Source of the DNA: Anaerolineaceae bacterium UBA6105
GTDB lineage: Bacteria; Chloroflexota; Anaerolineae; Anaerolineales; Anaerolineaceae
Length of the DNA: 64,000 bases
NCBI GenBank assembly: GCA_002423495.1
Contig: DIWN01000041.1
Location: 4,530 to 68,529 of the forward strand
Direction: 5' to 3'
Part shown: in pieces, positions 8,622 through 17,352 of the stretch
How the letters are laid out: every line of letters begins with the position of its first letter
Numbering within the stretch: the stretch's first letter is position 1
Notes under the pieces: model-generated
Seen by the model: only the letters and a program-made list of their open reading frames with translations
The model's database searches: none
Told to the model about the DNA's origin: nothing
Position numbers and translations under genes: made by a program

Positions 8622-10040
8622 ATGATGAAAACAAGCTTTCGAAAAAACAAAATAGTCTGGATAATTGTGGGTCTCCTCCTGGTTGGTGCAGTGATCACTG
8701 CGCTCTTACTTAGCAGGTCTGCCTCAGAAAAAGCAGAAACAGAAGCGCCTGTTCTGCAAACAGCCAAGGTGCGCAGGGGTGACCTGGTTGTCAGTTCAGC
8801 CGGCAGCGGAAGCGTGATTACGGCCGCTCAGACCCAATTGGGTTTTCGAACCAGTGGAGTGGTGTCTGCTGTGAATGTGGAGTCGGGACAACAAGTTAGC
8901 GAAGGTGACATCCTGGCGAGTTTAGACAATGCAGCACACCAAACATCATTCATCCAGGCAGAAGCAAACCTCGAATCCACATTCTCAGCTTCAGGAATTG
9001 CCAAATATCAACTTGAGCTTGCTGAAGCGCAAGTAGCCTACGATAAAGCCCTCGGAGAATCAAACGTTTACGATCCTGATAACGGCTACGAAAACGAAAT
9101 CGCAATTTTGAAAAATTCTGTTCTCCTCGCGCAGAAAGCCGTTGAGGCCGCTGAATACAACGATTCCTTGTACCTATACTATCCGGAGGGTGACCTTTAC
9201 AAAGCGAAAGCATCAGCTGACTTGGCTGACGCAAAAATCAAATTAGAGAAATTATTAGCTGAGCTGGCTTATTACGAATTAGAACCGGTTGATTCAGGCG
9301 AAACAAAAGTGATGGCGAATTTGGAAATTGCCAGGGCGCGCTTAGGTGAGGCGCAAACCGCGCTTGAAATTGTGCACTCAGGTGACCTGGATCGTTTGCC
9401 AGAAGCTCTTGCGGCAACAGAGGGAACAGCGTTGTTTGAATTAAAGCTTGACTATCTTGCCTATGAAAATGCGCGGATGGCCCTTGAAAACACGAATCTG
9501 GTTGCTCCTTATGATGGGGTTGTTGGGAACTTGAATCTTGTGCCAGGTCAAAGCGTGAGCACAAGCCCCGTGTTGACGCTTACATCCATGGATGAACTTT
9601 TGGTGAAGTTTTATATGGATGAAACCGACTTATCGGGACTTTCTGTTGGCAATCGCACTATCTATACTTTTTCCGCTCATCCTGAAACCACTTTTGAGGG
9701 TGAAGTTGCTGCAATTGAACCCTCGCTGCAGATGATTGATGGTTCTGCTGCGGTAGTAGCCTGGGGCACACTGCCCGAAAAGCCAAACTTTTACTTGCTA
9801 ATCGGCATGACAATCGATGTTGAGATCATCGCTGGAGAAGCGAAAAATGCCCTCCTCATTCCCGTCCAGGCATTGCGTGAAATTACACCGGAATCATTCG
9901 CCGTCTTTGTCGTCCAAGAGGACGGATCTTTGAAGCTCACGCCTGTGACCATCGGCTTGCGGGACTTCGCCAATGCTGAAGTTTTAGCTGGTCTTGAAGC
10001 CGGCGACGTTATCAGCACAGGTAGCGTTGAAACTGAGTAA
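8622..10040 (+). CDS. HlyD/MacA-family efflux adaptor subunit
   Basis: The 472-aa protein has one N-terminal membrane anchor (about 9-31), then a barrel-sandwich/biotinyl-lipoyl-like half, a long helical hairpin (about 110-270, interrupted by acidic and Tyr-rich stretches), the second lipoyl half (LVAPYDGVVGNL), and beta-barrel domains. This is the standard order for periplasmic or extracytoplasmic adaptor subunits that link a MacB-type ABC transporter to export. It is the first gene of a four-gene operon with the ATPase 25 nt downstream. In an organism without a classical TolC outer membrane channel its partner is unclear. Confidence 0.88.
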   Translation: MMKTSFRKNKIVWIIVGLLLVGAVITALLLSRSASEKAETEAPVLQTAKVRRGDLVVSSAGSGSVITAAQTQLGFRTSGVVSAVNVESGQQVSEGDILASLDNAAHQTSFIQAEANLESTFSASGIAKYQLELAEAQVAYDKALGESNVYDPDNGYENEIAILKNSVLLAQKAVEAAEYNDSLYLYYPEGDLYKAKASADLADAKIKLEKLLAELAYYELEPVDSGETKVMANLEIARARLGEAQTALEIVHSGDLDRLPEALAATEGTALFELKLDYLAYENARMALENTNLVAPYDGVVGNLNLVPGQSVSTSPVLTLTSMDELLVKFYMDETDLSGLSVGNRTIYTFSAHPETTFEGEVAAIEPSLQMIDGSAAVVAWGTLPEKPNFYLLIGMTIDVEIIAGEAKNALLIPVQALREITPESFAVFVVQEDGSLKLTPVTIGLRDFANAEVLAGLEAGDVISTGSVETE

Positions 10041-10065
10041 TCAAGAGAACCAAACGGAAAACAAG

Positions 10066-10797
10066 ATGGAAAGCATTTTAATAGAAACGAAAGAAATGAC
10101 AAAGGTTTATGGCGAATCGGACGCCGCTATCTTTGCGCTTGCAGGAATCGACTTGCAGGTCAGAAGTGGTGAGTTTGTGGCAATTATGGGCCACTCCGGC
10201 TCTGGTAAATCAACGCTTTTGAATATCCTGGGATGTCTTGACCGGCCGACGACAGGCACATATAACCTGGATGGTCGGGATGTGAGTCAATTGAACAAGA
10301 ATCAACTGGCTGAAATACGAAATCAGAAATTAGGTTTTATTTTCCAATCATTCAATTTATTGCCCCGTTTGAGCGCATTGGGGAACGTGATGCTTCCCAT
10401 GTTTTATGACCCCACAGAAGATATTCCAGCTTCCGAAGCAAGATCGCGCGCGATTGCCTCCCTTGAATCGGTCGGATTAGGCTCCAGGCTGGACCACTAC
10501 CCGAACCAACTTTCTGGCGGGCAACAACAAAGGGTTGCCATAGCGCGTGCTTTGGTTAACCATCCACCTTTGATTCTGGCTGACGAACCAACCGGGAACC
10601 TTGACTCTAAAACCGGTGCTGAGATTATGGAAATATTAGACCATTTGCACAAAGACGGCACAACTATTGTGATGGTCACACATGAACCTGATATTGCCCG
10701 GCATGCCGGTCGGATAGTTTGTGTCAAAGATGGCCTGATTAACTCAGATGGCGATCATGGAAGTACGCCCTGTATTGGCGAGAGAGAATTAGAATGA
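10066..10797 (+). CDS. MacB/LolD-type ABC transporter ATPase
   Basis: The 243-aa cytoplasmic ATPase energises the adjacent permease. It shows Walker [10 protein letters not shown] near residue 42, Q-loop in [14 protein letters not shown], signature LSGGQQQR near 149, Walker [13 protein letters not shown] near 169 and a switch His in VTHEPD, all typical of the MacB/LolD subfamily. I chose the ATG at 10066 because the longer frame would run 47 nt into the adaptor gene. Its stop overlaps the permease start as ATGA, so the two are translationally coupled. Confidence 0.93.
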   Translation: MESILIETKEMTKVYGESDAAIFALAGIDLQVRSGEFVAIMGHSGSGKSTLLNILGCLDRPTTGTYNLDGRDVSQLNKNQLAEIRNQKLGFIFQSFNLLPRLSALGNVMLPMFYDPTEDIPASEARSRAIASLESVGLGSRLDHYPNQLSGGQQQRVAIARALVNHPPLILADEPTGNLDSKTGAEIMEILDHLHKDGTTIVMVTHEPDIARHAGRIVCVKDGLINSDGDHGSTPCIGERELE

Positions 10798-12005
10798 AAC
10801 TGAATAAGATTCTTCGATCAGCCTGGGAAGGACTGATGCTCAATAAAGGGCGATCCGTCCTGACTACGCTTGGTGTGATTATCGGTGTTGCTTCGGTCAT
10901 CATTATGCTTGCAATCAGTGCAGGAACCGAAGCAGAGATCGCAAGACAAATCAACGCCCTGGGGGCAAGCCTTGTAATTGTAACTCCAGCAAAGGGAACC
11001 CCAGGAAGTACCAGAACATTGCTGTATGATGACGCGCTGGCCATTGGCAAACAGGTTGTGGGAATTGTCGGCGTTTCAGCTGAACAAGCTCCACCCCCGC
11101 AAAATATAAAAGCCAATGACCAAACTCTTGGAGATATTTCTGTAATAGGCACTTCGCCAGAATTTCCCGATGTGCGGGATTACCCGCTTGCATCAGGACG
11201 CTACTTCAATCAGAGTGAGGATGACCGAAAAGCGAAAGTCGCGGTGCTTGGATCTGGAATTGCCATGGACTTGTTCGGTGACACAGACCCAATCGGCCAG
11301 ACTGTAACTGTTGGGACAACCAGGTTAACAGTTATTGGGGTTATGGAATCAAAGGGAGTCGTCTCAGACGTAGATTACGACGGACGCGTTTACATTCCGA
11401 TAAATTTAGTGTTTGACAAATTTATTGGAACTATGAGAATTGGTCCAGACCGCATTCGAACGATTTACGTAAAAGCTGAAAGCCCTGATAGGATTTCGAG
11501 TGTTATCACCCAAATTACAGCTGTTCTGGCTGAGCGTCATGATGTTGACGCCAGCAATCCGGATTTTTCCGTCCAAACTCAGCAAGATATCATCGACACA
11601 CGTGAAGCAACCACGGCTGCCTTCCGTGACTTGTTAGCCTGGGTCGCAGGAGTTTCCCTGGTGGTTGGGGGTATTGGGATCATGAACATCATGCTGGTCA
11701 GTGTTACCGAAAGAACGCGCGAAATCGGTTTGCGCCAGGCTTTAGGGGCTCGACCCGGTGATGTTTTGCTCCAGTTCTTGTTTGAGGCTGTCATACTTAG
11801 CCTCGTCGGAGGGTTGGTGGGGATTATCCTGGGCGTTGGCGGATCCTATCTTTTTGGTAAGTTTGGAAGTATGAGCACTGCAATTGTCCCACTTTCCATC
11901 CCCCTGGCGTTTGGAGCTGCGGCAATCGTTGGCATATTTTTTGGATATTACCCGGCAGTTCAGGCAGCAAAGCTTGATCCAATTGTTGCCCTGAGGCACG
12001 AATAG
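10794..12005 (+). CDS. MacB-type ABC transporter permease
   Basis: The 403-aa membrane protein has the FtsX/MacB layout: one N-terminal transmembrane helix (GVIIGVASVIIMLAI), a large extracytoplasmic MacB-PCD domain (about 45-245), then three helices separated by the conserved cytoplasmic motif VTERTREIGLRQALGA. With the ATPase and adaptor it should form a mechanotransmission exporter for a peptide, antibiotic or lipoprotein substrate; the substrate cannot be told from sequence. Confidence 0.93.
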   Translation: MKLNKILRSAWEGLMLNKGRSVLTTLGVIIGVASVIIMLAISAGTEAEIARQINALGASLVIVTPAKGTPGSTRTLLYDDALAIGKQVVGIVGVSAEQAPPPQNIKANDQTLGDISVIGTSPEFPDVRDYPLASGRYFNQSEDDRKAKVAVLGSGIAMDLFGDTDPIGQTVTVGTTRLTVIGVMESKGVVSDVDYDGRVYIPINLVFDKFIGTMRIGPDRIRTIYVKAESPDRISSVITQITAVLAERHDVDASNPDFSVQTQQDIIDTREATTAAFRDLLAWVAGVSLVVGGIGIMNIMLVSVTERTREIGLRQALGARPGDVLLQFLFEAVILSLVGGLVGIILGVGGSYLFGKFGSMSTAIVPLSIPLAFGAAAIVGIFFGYYPAVQAAKLDPIVALRHE

Positions 12006-12035
12006 TCAATTTTGAAAAATTAGAAGGAATATAAA

Positions 12036-12692
12036 ATGAAACGCACACACTACATTATTTTGGTTCTGATCATTGCCAGCATGCTCACGGCATGCGGCTC
12101 TGCAGATCAAAAAACAGAATCTGTAAGCCTCGTCGAACCGACCGCAAACGCATTAAATTCTCCTGCGATCACAATAAGCACGGATCCTGCCGAGGTTTCT
12201 CAAAAGAATGCCTTTGACTACGAATATGAAGGGGCGCTCTCGAGTCGCTTGCTACTGGCCTTTGGTTCTCTCAAATTGGCTGAATCTGCAAACCCAATCA
12301 CAGTCGATCAAGCTCCCCAAATGTTGATGCTTTGGCAGGCTCTTGACAACCTGACTCGATCAGGCATCAGTGCAGAAGCAGAGGTAGATGCGCTAATGTC
12401 CCAAATCGAAGTCTTGTTTTCGTCGGAACAGATTTCTGCGATTAATGCCATGGCATTAACGCAAGTGGACCTTCAAACCTGGGCTCAAACCAATGGGATA
12501 ACAATTGGATCCGGGACCGGTACCGGTATGGGCACGGGACAAGGCTCGGGATCAGGATCGGGATTGTCGCCGGAAGAGAAAGCCACTAAACAGGCAGAGA
12601 ACAATCCTACTGGAACAACTTCCACAGGAGAAGGTGGACTATCTTCAGCAGTCACTGAGGCTTTGATAAGCTACCTTGAAGGTATCAAGTAA
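12036..12692 (+). CDS. Putative lipoprotein of the efflux operon
   Basis: I do not recognise the family. The 218-aa product has a lipoprotein signal with lipobox MLTAC (Cys20), a helical middle part (about 70-150) and a Gly/Ser/Thr-rich stretch (about 155-180, GTGTGMGTGQGSGSGSG) before a short C-terminal helix. It starts 30 nt after the permease and is followed by a strong hairpin, so it is the last gene of the operon. A surface-exposed accessory or substrate-capture role is possible but only inferred from position. Confidence 0.8.
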   Translation: MKRTHYIILVLIIASMLTACGSADQKTESVSLVEPTANALNSPAITISTDPAEVSQKNAFDYEYEGALSSRLLLAFGSLKLAESANPITVDQAPQMLMLWQALDNLTRSGISAEAEVDALMSQIEVLFSSEQISAINAMALTQVDLQTWAQTNGITIGSGTGTGMGTGQGSGSGSGLSPEEKATKQAENNPTGTTSTGEGGLSSAVTEALISYLEGIK

Positions 12693-12704
12693 GGATGTGC
12701 TGGC

Positions 12705-12738
12705 TTGATAAGGAAAAGGACTGCCTTTTCCTTATCAA
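12705..12738 (+). terminator. 15-bp hairpin after the efflux operon
   Basis: TTGATAAGGAAAAGG (12705-12719) and CCTTTTCCTTATCAA (12724-12738) form a perfect stem with a 4-nt loop, 12 nt after the lipoprotein stop. The right arm is also part of the dispersed repeat family (CCTTTTCCTTATCAA also near 8290 and 12902), so the repeat itself may supply the terminator. Confidence 0.6.
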
Positions 12739-13140
12739 TTAATCCTCACATTACAATCCCGATTGAGGCATCACGCAGGGGGAGGCTTCGCACGGCATAA
12801 ACCCACAAAATCCTCTCTACTAATCACGGTTGACGCAGGCGTCAACCCTACAAGGTTCTCACTCTTTGTCTGCCTTACTCCTGTAGGGAAAAGGCCTGCC
12901 TTTTCCTTATCAATTTGCCTTCACACCGTCCTGGTTGATGCATCCCGCAGGGGGAGGCTTTGCACGGCGTCAACCCTACCTCACAATCTCGTTAGGTCGA
13001 GGCATCACGCAGGGAGAGGTTTTGCACGACCATAAACCAAACATTCTCATTAATTGCCGGCGTTTGTGATGTCAGGTTGAAGTGCGCAACCTGACCTACA
13101 AAGACTCTAATCATGGTTGACGCAGGCGTCAACCCTACAA
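12739..13140. repeat. Array of dispersed repeat modules, right of the efflux operon
   Basis: No gene is visible. It holds the same modules as 8207-8520: GGTTGACGCAGGCGTCAACC-type palindromes (about 12827 and 13116), GGAGGCTTTGCACGGCGTCA (about 12952), and GTGATGTCAGGTTGA / GCAACCTGACCTACA (about 13065-13100). Confidence 0.7.
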
Positions 13141-13240
13141 GGTTCTCGCAACACAATCGCATCGGGGGAACTTCCGACCTGATATAATAAGCTTTTAAAG
13201 GCAGACCTTTATCAAGAAGGCTGCCCGTCGGAGGATTTAT

Positions 13241-13897
13241 ATGGAAATTACCTGGTATGGTCATTCATGTTTTCGCATTACTGAGCGAGGGTTTGCTAAC
13301 GTCGTTACTGATCCCTTCGATTCAGCCGTGGTGGGCTACAACCCACTCAAATTGAAAGCTGAAATTGTCACGGTTAGCTGTAACGATCTCGGTCACAACA
13401 ACCTGAGCTCCGTCAAAGGCGATGCTTTTGAGATCACCGGACCCGGCGAGTATGAACGCGGCAGCGTTTTCATCACGGGCATCCAAACCACACCGCATGA
13501 TCTGAATGGAAAATCTCTGCGCAACACGCTTTATGTGCTCGATTATGGCAAGCTGACCATCCTTCACCTCGGCAAGATCAACTTTGTGCCCTCGCAAAGC
13601 CTGATTGAGGAACTCGGCAACATAAACGTCGCCATGGTGCCGGTTGGGGACGGCGGCGCGCTCAACGCCTCCAAAGCCGCTGAGGTTATCAGCATGCTGG
13701 AGCCAAACATCGTTATTCCCATGCACTATGAAACCCCCTACTCCAAACTTGGGCTGGATCCCCTGAGCAAATTCCTCAAGGAAATGGGCATCACCTCGCT
13801 GGAGACGATGGAATCCTATAAAATTTCCGGTAGTACCGCTTTCACCGATGAAGAAACTCACGTGATCGCGCTCGATCCAAAACTTACATCGCTCTGA
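13241..13897 (+). CDS. Metallo-beta-lactamase-fold protein with degenerate metal motif
   Basis: The 218-aa protein begins MEITWYGHSCFRI, typical of the UlaG-like/L13 branch of the metallo-beta-lactamase superfamily, and ends with the conserved IPMHYETP. The central HxHxDH signature, normally following a beta strand near residue 45, is replaced by SCNDLGHNN: the first His is Cys, the second is Asp, the Asp is Gly, and only the last His is kept. Hydrolase activity is therefore doubtful or uses an altered metal site. A strong CGGAGG site precedes the ATG and a TATAAT lies at 13183-13188. The next gene starts 1 nt after its stop, forming an operon with mutY. Confidence 0.82.
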   Translation: MEITWYGHSCFRITERGFANVVTDPFDSAVVGYNPLKLKAEIVTVSCNDLGHNNLSSVKGDAFEITGPGEYERGSVFITGIQTTPHDLNGKSLRNTLYVLDYGKLTILHLGKINFVPSQSLIEELGNINVAMVPVGDGGALNASKAAEVISMLEPNIVIPMHYETPYSKLGLDPLSKFLKEMGITSLETMESYKISGSTAFTDEETHVIALDPKLTSL

Positions 13898-13898
13898 T

Positions 13899-14201
13899 AT
13901 GCCTGTCAAAGTCCTGATCACCTGGAATGTAATACCTGGCCGCGAGCAGGAATACTTTGGTTATGTGGTGGGGGAATACCTTCCTGAGGTAAACCGGCTG
14001 GGTTTGAATGTAACCGACGCCTGGATAACCGTGTTTGGCGATCATCCCCAGGTGCTGATTGGTGCCGTCATGCCCGATTTGCCGAGCGCACAACGGCTGA
14101 TTCACTCTCCGGACTGGATGGATCTATCCGATCGCCTGCAGGAATTTGTGCGGGATTTTAAGCTCAAGCTGGTCAAGCAGCGAGGCGCTTTTCAATTTTA
14201 A
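13899..14201 (+). CDS. Conserved small protein upstream of mutY
   Basis: The 100-aa product has no signal or membrane segment. The pattern (VKVLITWNVIPGREQEYF at the start, a central WITVFGDHPQVLIGA strand pair, and an amphipathic C-terminal helix) resembles dimeric alpha-beta barrel (ferredoxin-like) proteins. Its stop overlaps the mutY start by one base (TAATG), so the two are co-translated. No function can be assigned. Confidence 0.8.
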   Translation: MPVKVLITWNVIPGREQEYFGYVVGEYLPEVNRLGLNVTDAWITVFGDHPQVLIGAVMPDLPSAQRLIHSPDWMDLSDRLQEFVRDFKLKLVKQRGAFQF

Positions 14202-15253
14202 TGCAGCAACTCTCCGATAAACTTTTAAGTTGGTATGACGAGAACGCCAGGTGCTTGCCCTGGCGTTCTGACCCCACGCCCTACAAGGTTTGGGTGTCTG
14301 AGATCATGCTCCAACAAACACAGGTGGAAACCGTCATTCCCTATTTTCAGCGCTTCATGGAACGCTTTCCCGATCTCGCCAGCCTGGCAGATGCGGAAGA
14401 AAGCGAGGTGCTGCAGAATTGGGAAGGGCTTGGCTACTACAGCCGCGCCCGCAACCTGCATAAAGCCGCGCGTTTAATAGTTAACGACTTCAACGGTCAG
14501 ATACCTGCGGACATTGAGGCGCTCAAGAGCTTGCCCGGGATCGGCGCTTACACTGCTGGCGCTATCGCTTCAATCGCTTTTAATGCACCTGAGCCGGCTT
14601 TAGACGCGAACATTCGGCGCGTGACCATCCGCCTGCTGGACCTGCATGAACCCCCCGGCAGCAAGACGGATGCCCACTTGTGGGAGTTTGCACGCCAGCT
14701 CCTGCCCTCGGCGCGAAGTGGCGATTATAGCCAGGCGCTCATGGATCTCGGCAGCGCTGTCTGCACGCCGACTAACCCACTTTGCCAGCTTTGCCCCTTG
14801 CAGAGTGAATGTCTCGCTTTCCGACGCGGCACGCAATCAGAGCTCCCGGTGCGCAAACCGAAAGCTAAAGTGCCACACAGGCTGGTGGTGGCGGGGGTTA
14901 TTACGCACGGGAATGACGTGTTGCTAGCCCGCCGACCTGCTGATGGCATGCTGGGAAATCTTTGGGAATATCCTGGCGGGTCCCTACCAGAAGAAACAAC
15001 AGACTTGCCCGGAGCTTTACAGGTAATGTTGGAAAAGCGTTTCGGGATTTATGTTGAGGTGGGAGCACAGGTGGGCGCCTTCAAACACGCTTACACACAT
15101 TTCAGGATCACCCTGCACGCTTTCGCCTGCCAGCTTTCTGCTCACGAGCCAATAATCTTAGCGCCGGGTTTCGCCTGGGTTGCCATTGAAGATCTCTCCG
15201 CCTATCCAATGGGAAAGGTGGCGCGCTTGATCTCCCGTGAGTTGGTTTCTTAA
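14201..15253 (+). CDS. mutY: A/G-specific adenine DNA glycosylase MutY
   Basis: The 350-aa base-excision repair enzyme removes adenine mispaired with 8-oxoguanine. It shows catalytic Glu34 (WVSEIMLQQTQ), the helix-hairpin-helix LPGIGAYTAGAIASIAF near 110 with catalytic Asp in LDANIRR near 134, and four Fe-S cysteines with spacing C-x6-C-x2-C-x5-C near residues 187-205. A NUDIX-like 8-oxoG recognition domain follows (about 225-350, with LLARRPADGMLGNLWEYPGG). Length is normal. It ends a three-gene operon. Confidence 0.96.
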   Translation: MQQLSDKLLSWYDENARCLPWRSDPTPYKVWVSEIMLQQTQVETVIPYFQRFMERFPDLASLADAEESEVLQNWEGLGYYSRARNLHKAARLIVNDFNGQIPADIEALKSLPGIGAYTAGAIASIAFNAPEPALDANIRRVTIRLLDLHEPPGSKTDAHLWEFARQLLPSARSGDYSQALMDLGSAVCTPTNPLCQLCPLQSECLAFRRGTQSELPVRKPKAKVPHRLVVAGVITHGNDVLLARRPADGMLGNLWEYPGGSLPEETTDLPGALQVMLEKRFGIYVEVGAQVGAFKHAYTHFRITLHAFACQLSAHEPIILAPGFAWVAIEDLSAYPMGKVARLISRELVS

Positions 15254-15302
15254 GGCAAGAGAGGGTTAAAAAAACAATCGGCAAAAAAAGGGGCGGTGAT
15301 TC

Positions 15303-15443
15303 GTAGGGAAGATTGGCGTTCTTGTCGACAATCCGCCAATGATTCTTCAAGCAAAAATCGCGTTATCAAACAATCGGCGGATTGAGCCTCGCCTAACCTC
15401 GCAGCAAAACTGAAAAGTCAGACGAAGCTCAATCTCGCCCTAC
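15303..15443. repeat. MITE-like double-hairpin element, copy B
   Basis: It has the same plan as 143-329: ends GTAGGG (15303) and CAATCTCGCCCTAC (15430-15443), a left hairpin ATTGGCG / CGCCAAT, and a right hairpin GATTGAGC / GCTCAATC. Both copies contain TCGGCGGATTGAG. The left end is eroded relative to copy A. It lies between two convergent genes (mutY and the EIIA gene). Confidence 0.6.
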
Positions 15444-15471
15444 CAAAATATATTGGGGGAATTAATAAAAA

Positions 15472-15882
15472 CTATCCGCTCAATTCTTTGAAATTGATGC
15501 GTTTGACCAAGCCGGTTTCTTCGATCATTCCGTCCAGGAATTCAGCGGTTGGACCGCCAGAAAATTCATCCCGGCTGGTTAGAAATTCGAGGAAGAATGG
15601 CAGGCTTACACCGGCCACAATATCCGCGCCGTTTTCGCCTTCCGCCATCAATGAAGCGTTGAATGGGGAAGCGCCCCAGAGATCCACCATGTAAACATAG
15701 GGCAGACCCTGCCCGCGGTAACCTTCGGCTGCTGTCCGCATTTTCTCCACCAATTCATCCACGTTATCGCCATCCACAAAGGGCAGCACAGTGATGTTTT
15801 CGGTCTCGCCTGTGATCATTTCAGCCGCTTCAAACAATCCCTGGGCAAAACTTGCATGGGAACAAAGAATAACTCCAATCAT
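15472..15882 (-). CDS. PTS mannose-family EIIA-like protein
   Basis: The 136-aa cytoplasmic protein fits the EIIA-man fold (MIGVILCSHASFAQGLFEA); His9 in CSHASFA is the expected phosphorylation site, and the YMVDLWGASPFNASL segment is family-typical. The start was placed at the ATG behind AAGGAGAAGGTGAG, 12 codons inside the longest frame. No EIIB, EIIC, EIID, HPr or EI gene is nearby, so it is either served by genes elsewhere or has a regulatory role. It lies 47 nt downstream of upp on the same strand. Confidence 0.85.
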   Translation of the reverse strand: MIGVILCSHASFAQGLFEAAEMITGETENITVLPFVDGDNVDELVEKMRTAAEGYRGQGLPYVYMVDLWGASPFNASLMAEGENGADIVAGVSLPFFLEFLTSRDEFSGGPTAEFLDGMIEETGLVKRINFKELSG

Positions 15883-15929
15883 CTCACCTTCTCCTTTTTC
15901 GAAATATTCTAACAGCAAAAAGCTGTGCT

Positions 15930-16553
15930 TTAAGTGCCAAACTGCCTGTCGCCAGCGTCGCCGAGACCAGGCAGGATATAGCCATTCTCATTGAGGCGTT
16001 CGTCAATCGCAGCCAGATGGATCGGGACGTCTGGATGAGCTCCATGCAGCCGAGCAATCCCCTCTGGCGCTGCAATCAAGGCAATGAATTTGATTTTGGT
16101 AACTCCCCACTGCTTGAGGATGTCCACGGCCGCCACTGCCGAGCCGCCCGTTGCCAGCATCGGATCCAGGATCAGGCACACACCCACAGTCGGTGAAATT
16201 GGCAGACGGTTGTAATACGCCACCGGCTTGAGCGTGCGTTCATCGCGGTACAAACCTATGTGCCAGACTTCCGCACCAGGCATCAGCCCCCAGACCCCCT
16301 CAACCATGCCAAGCCCAGCCCGCAAAATCGGCACCAAACCGATGCGCTCCAGAAGTTTCACGCCGGTCGTCTCCATCATCGGGGTCATCACGCTGCTTGG
16401 ACGCACTGCCAGGTCCACGGTAGCTTCATAAGTCAGCATGGCTGAAATCTCGCGCACCAGCTCGCGGAATTTTTTTGGTTCGGTACTGGCATCTCTCAGG
16501 AGGGTCAGTTTTGCGGCAATTAATGGATGGGTAGAGGGAAAGACATTTTCCAT
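15930..16553 (-). CDS. upp: Uracil phosphoribosyltransferase
   Basis: The 207-aa enzyme converts uracil and PRPP to UMP in pyrimidine salvage. The PRPP-binding segment [13 protein letters not shown], the N-terminal [13 protein letters not shown] and the C-terminal [10 protein letters not shown] are diagnostic, and length is normal. It starts with ATG at 16553 and is divergent from the NYN gene. The EIIA-like gene follows in the same direction. Confidence 0.96.
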   Translation of the reverse strand: MENVFPSTHPLIAAKLTLLRDASTEPKKFRELVREISAMLTYEATVDLAVRPSSVMTPMMETTGVKLLERIGLVPILRAGLGMVEGVWGLMPGAEVWHIGLYRDERTLKPVAYYNRLPISPTVGVCLILDPMLATGGSAVAAVDILKQWGVTKIKFIALIAAPEGIARLHGAHPDVPIHLAAIDERLNENGYILPGLGDAGDRQFGT

Positions 16554-16752
16554 GCGATGTTCTCCAGTTCTGGTTTACCCTGAGCTGCACAATCAGCTGT
16601 TTTGCTCAGAAACTGAAATAATTGTACTCGACCAGGGACGTAAAGGACGGGTGATAATGCCAATGACACCGATTATCTTTGACCATTTTACTGCCCTAAC
16701 CCTAATACCAAAAGAATCGGCAGAAAAGCAGCTCTTTGGTTACAATAGTGGC

Positions 16753-17247
16753 ATGCAATACATCATCGATGGACACAATCTCATTCCCCATATACGCGGA
16801 CTCAGTTTGCGGGACCTGGATGACGAACAAGCCCTGATCGAGGTGATCACCCCATTCCTGCGCGCCACATCCTCGCGGGCGTTGGTATTTTTTGACAGGG
16901 CAGCCCAGGGGCACGAAGGCAAGCGTAACTTTGGGCTGGTGCAGGCGGTTTTCGTGCATGCTTCGCAAAGCGCTGATGCCGCGATTGAAAACCACATTCA
17001 CAAACTCGGAGCCTCTGCGCGCAACCAGACGCTGGTCAGCTCTGACCGTCGTGTCCAGGCAGCCGGAAGGGCACGCTACATGACCGTCCTGAGCAGCGCG
17101 GAGTTCGCTCAAAAGGTCCAGGCGAATACCGGGTCCCGTGACAGTCAAACAGATGATGAACAGCAACTGACCCCCGAAGAGATTGCCCGCTGGGAGGAGC
17201 TCTTCACGCAATACGGCAGCCAACCTCCGGACGGTCTCAATCCGTAA
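16753..17247 (+). CDS. NYN-domain ribonuclease (YacP/Rae1-like)
   Basis: The 164-aa protein has the PIN-like NYN fold: the acidic start MQYIIDGHNLIPHI, a second acidic cluster in VFFDRAAQG, ADAAIENHIHKLG, and LVSSDRRVQAAGRA carrying the last conserved Asp. This pattern matches the YacP/Rae1 family of endoribonucleases. A much longer frame exists upstream, but it overlaps upp on the other strand and homology begins at this Met. The ribosome binding site is weak. Confidence 0.85.
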   Translation: MQYIIDGHNLIPHIRGLSLRDLDDEQALIEVITPFLRATSSRALVFFDRAAQGHEGKRNFGLVQAVFVHASQSADAAIENHIHKLGASARNQTLVSSDRRVQAAGRARYMTVLSSAEFAQKVQANTGSRDSQTDDEQQLTPEEIARWEELFTQYGSQPPDGLNP

Positions 17248-17297
17248 CTCCTTTTTTACATTACCCAAAATTTTCGTTTTGGCTAAAGCCGAATTCA

Positions 17298-17326
17298 TTG
17301 CGGGGGTTAACATAAGAGATTATAAT
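17298..17326 (+). promoter_or_regulatory. Promoter of the PIG-L/CapA/MerR operon
   Basis: A TTGCGG -35 box (17298-17303), 17-nt spacer and TATAAT -10 box (17321-17326) lie just before the PIG-L gene (start 17353), implying a leader of about 20 nt. Confidence 0.55.
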
Positions 17327-17352
17327 TTCAACGTTGTACAAAAGGTATTCAA

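Noticed and set aside
12763..13035. 90-aa open frame after the efflux operon
   Set aside because: It translates repeat modules that recur non-coding at 8207-8520.
16438..16752. N-terminal extension of the NYN gene
   Set aside because: The extension overlaps upp on the other strand and the family N-terminus begins at the Met at 16753.
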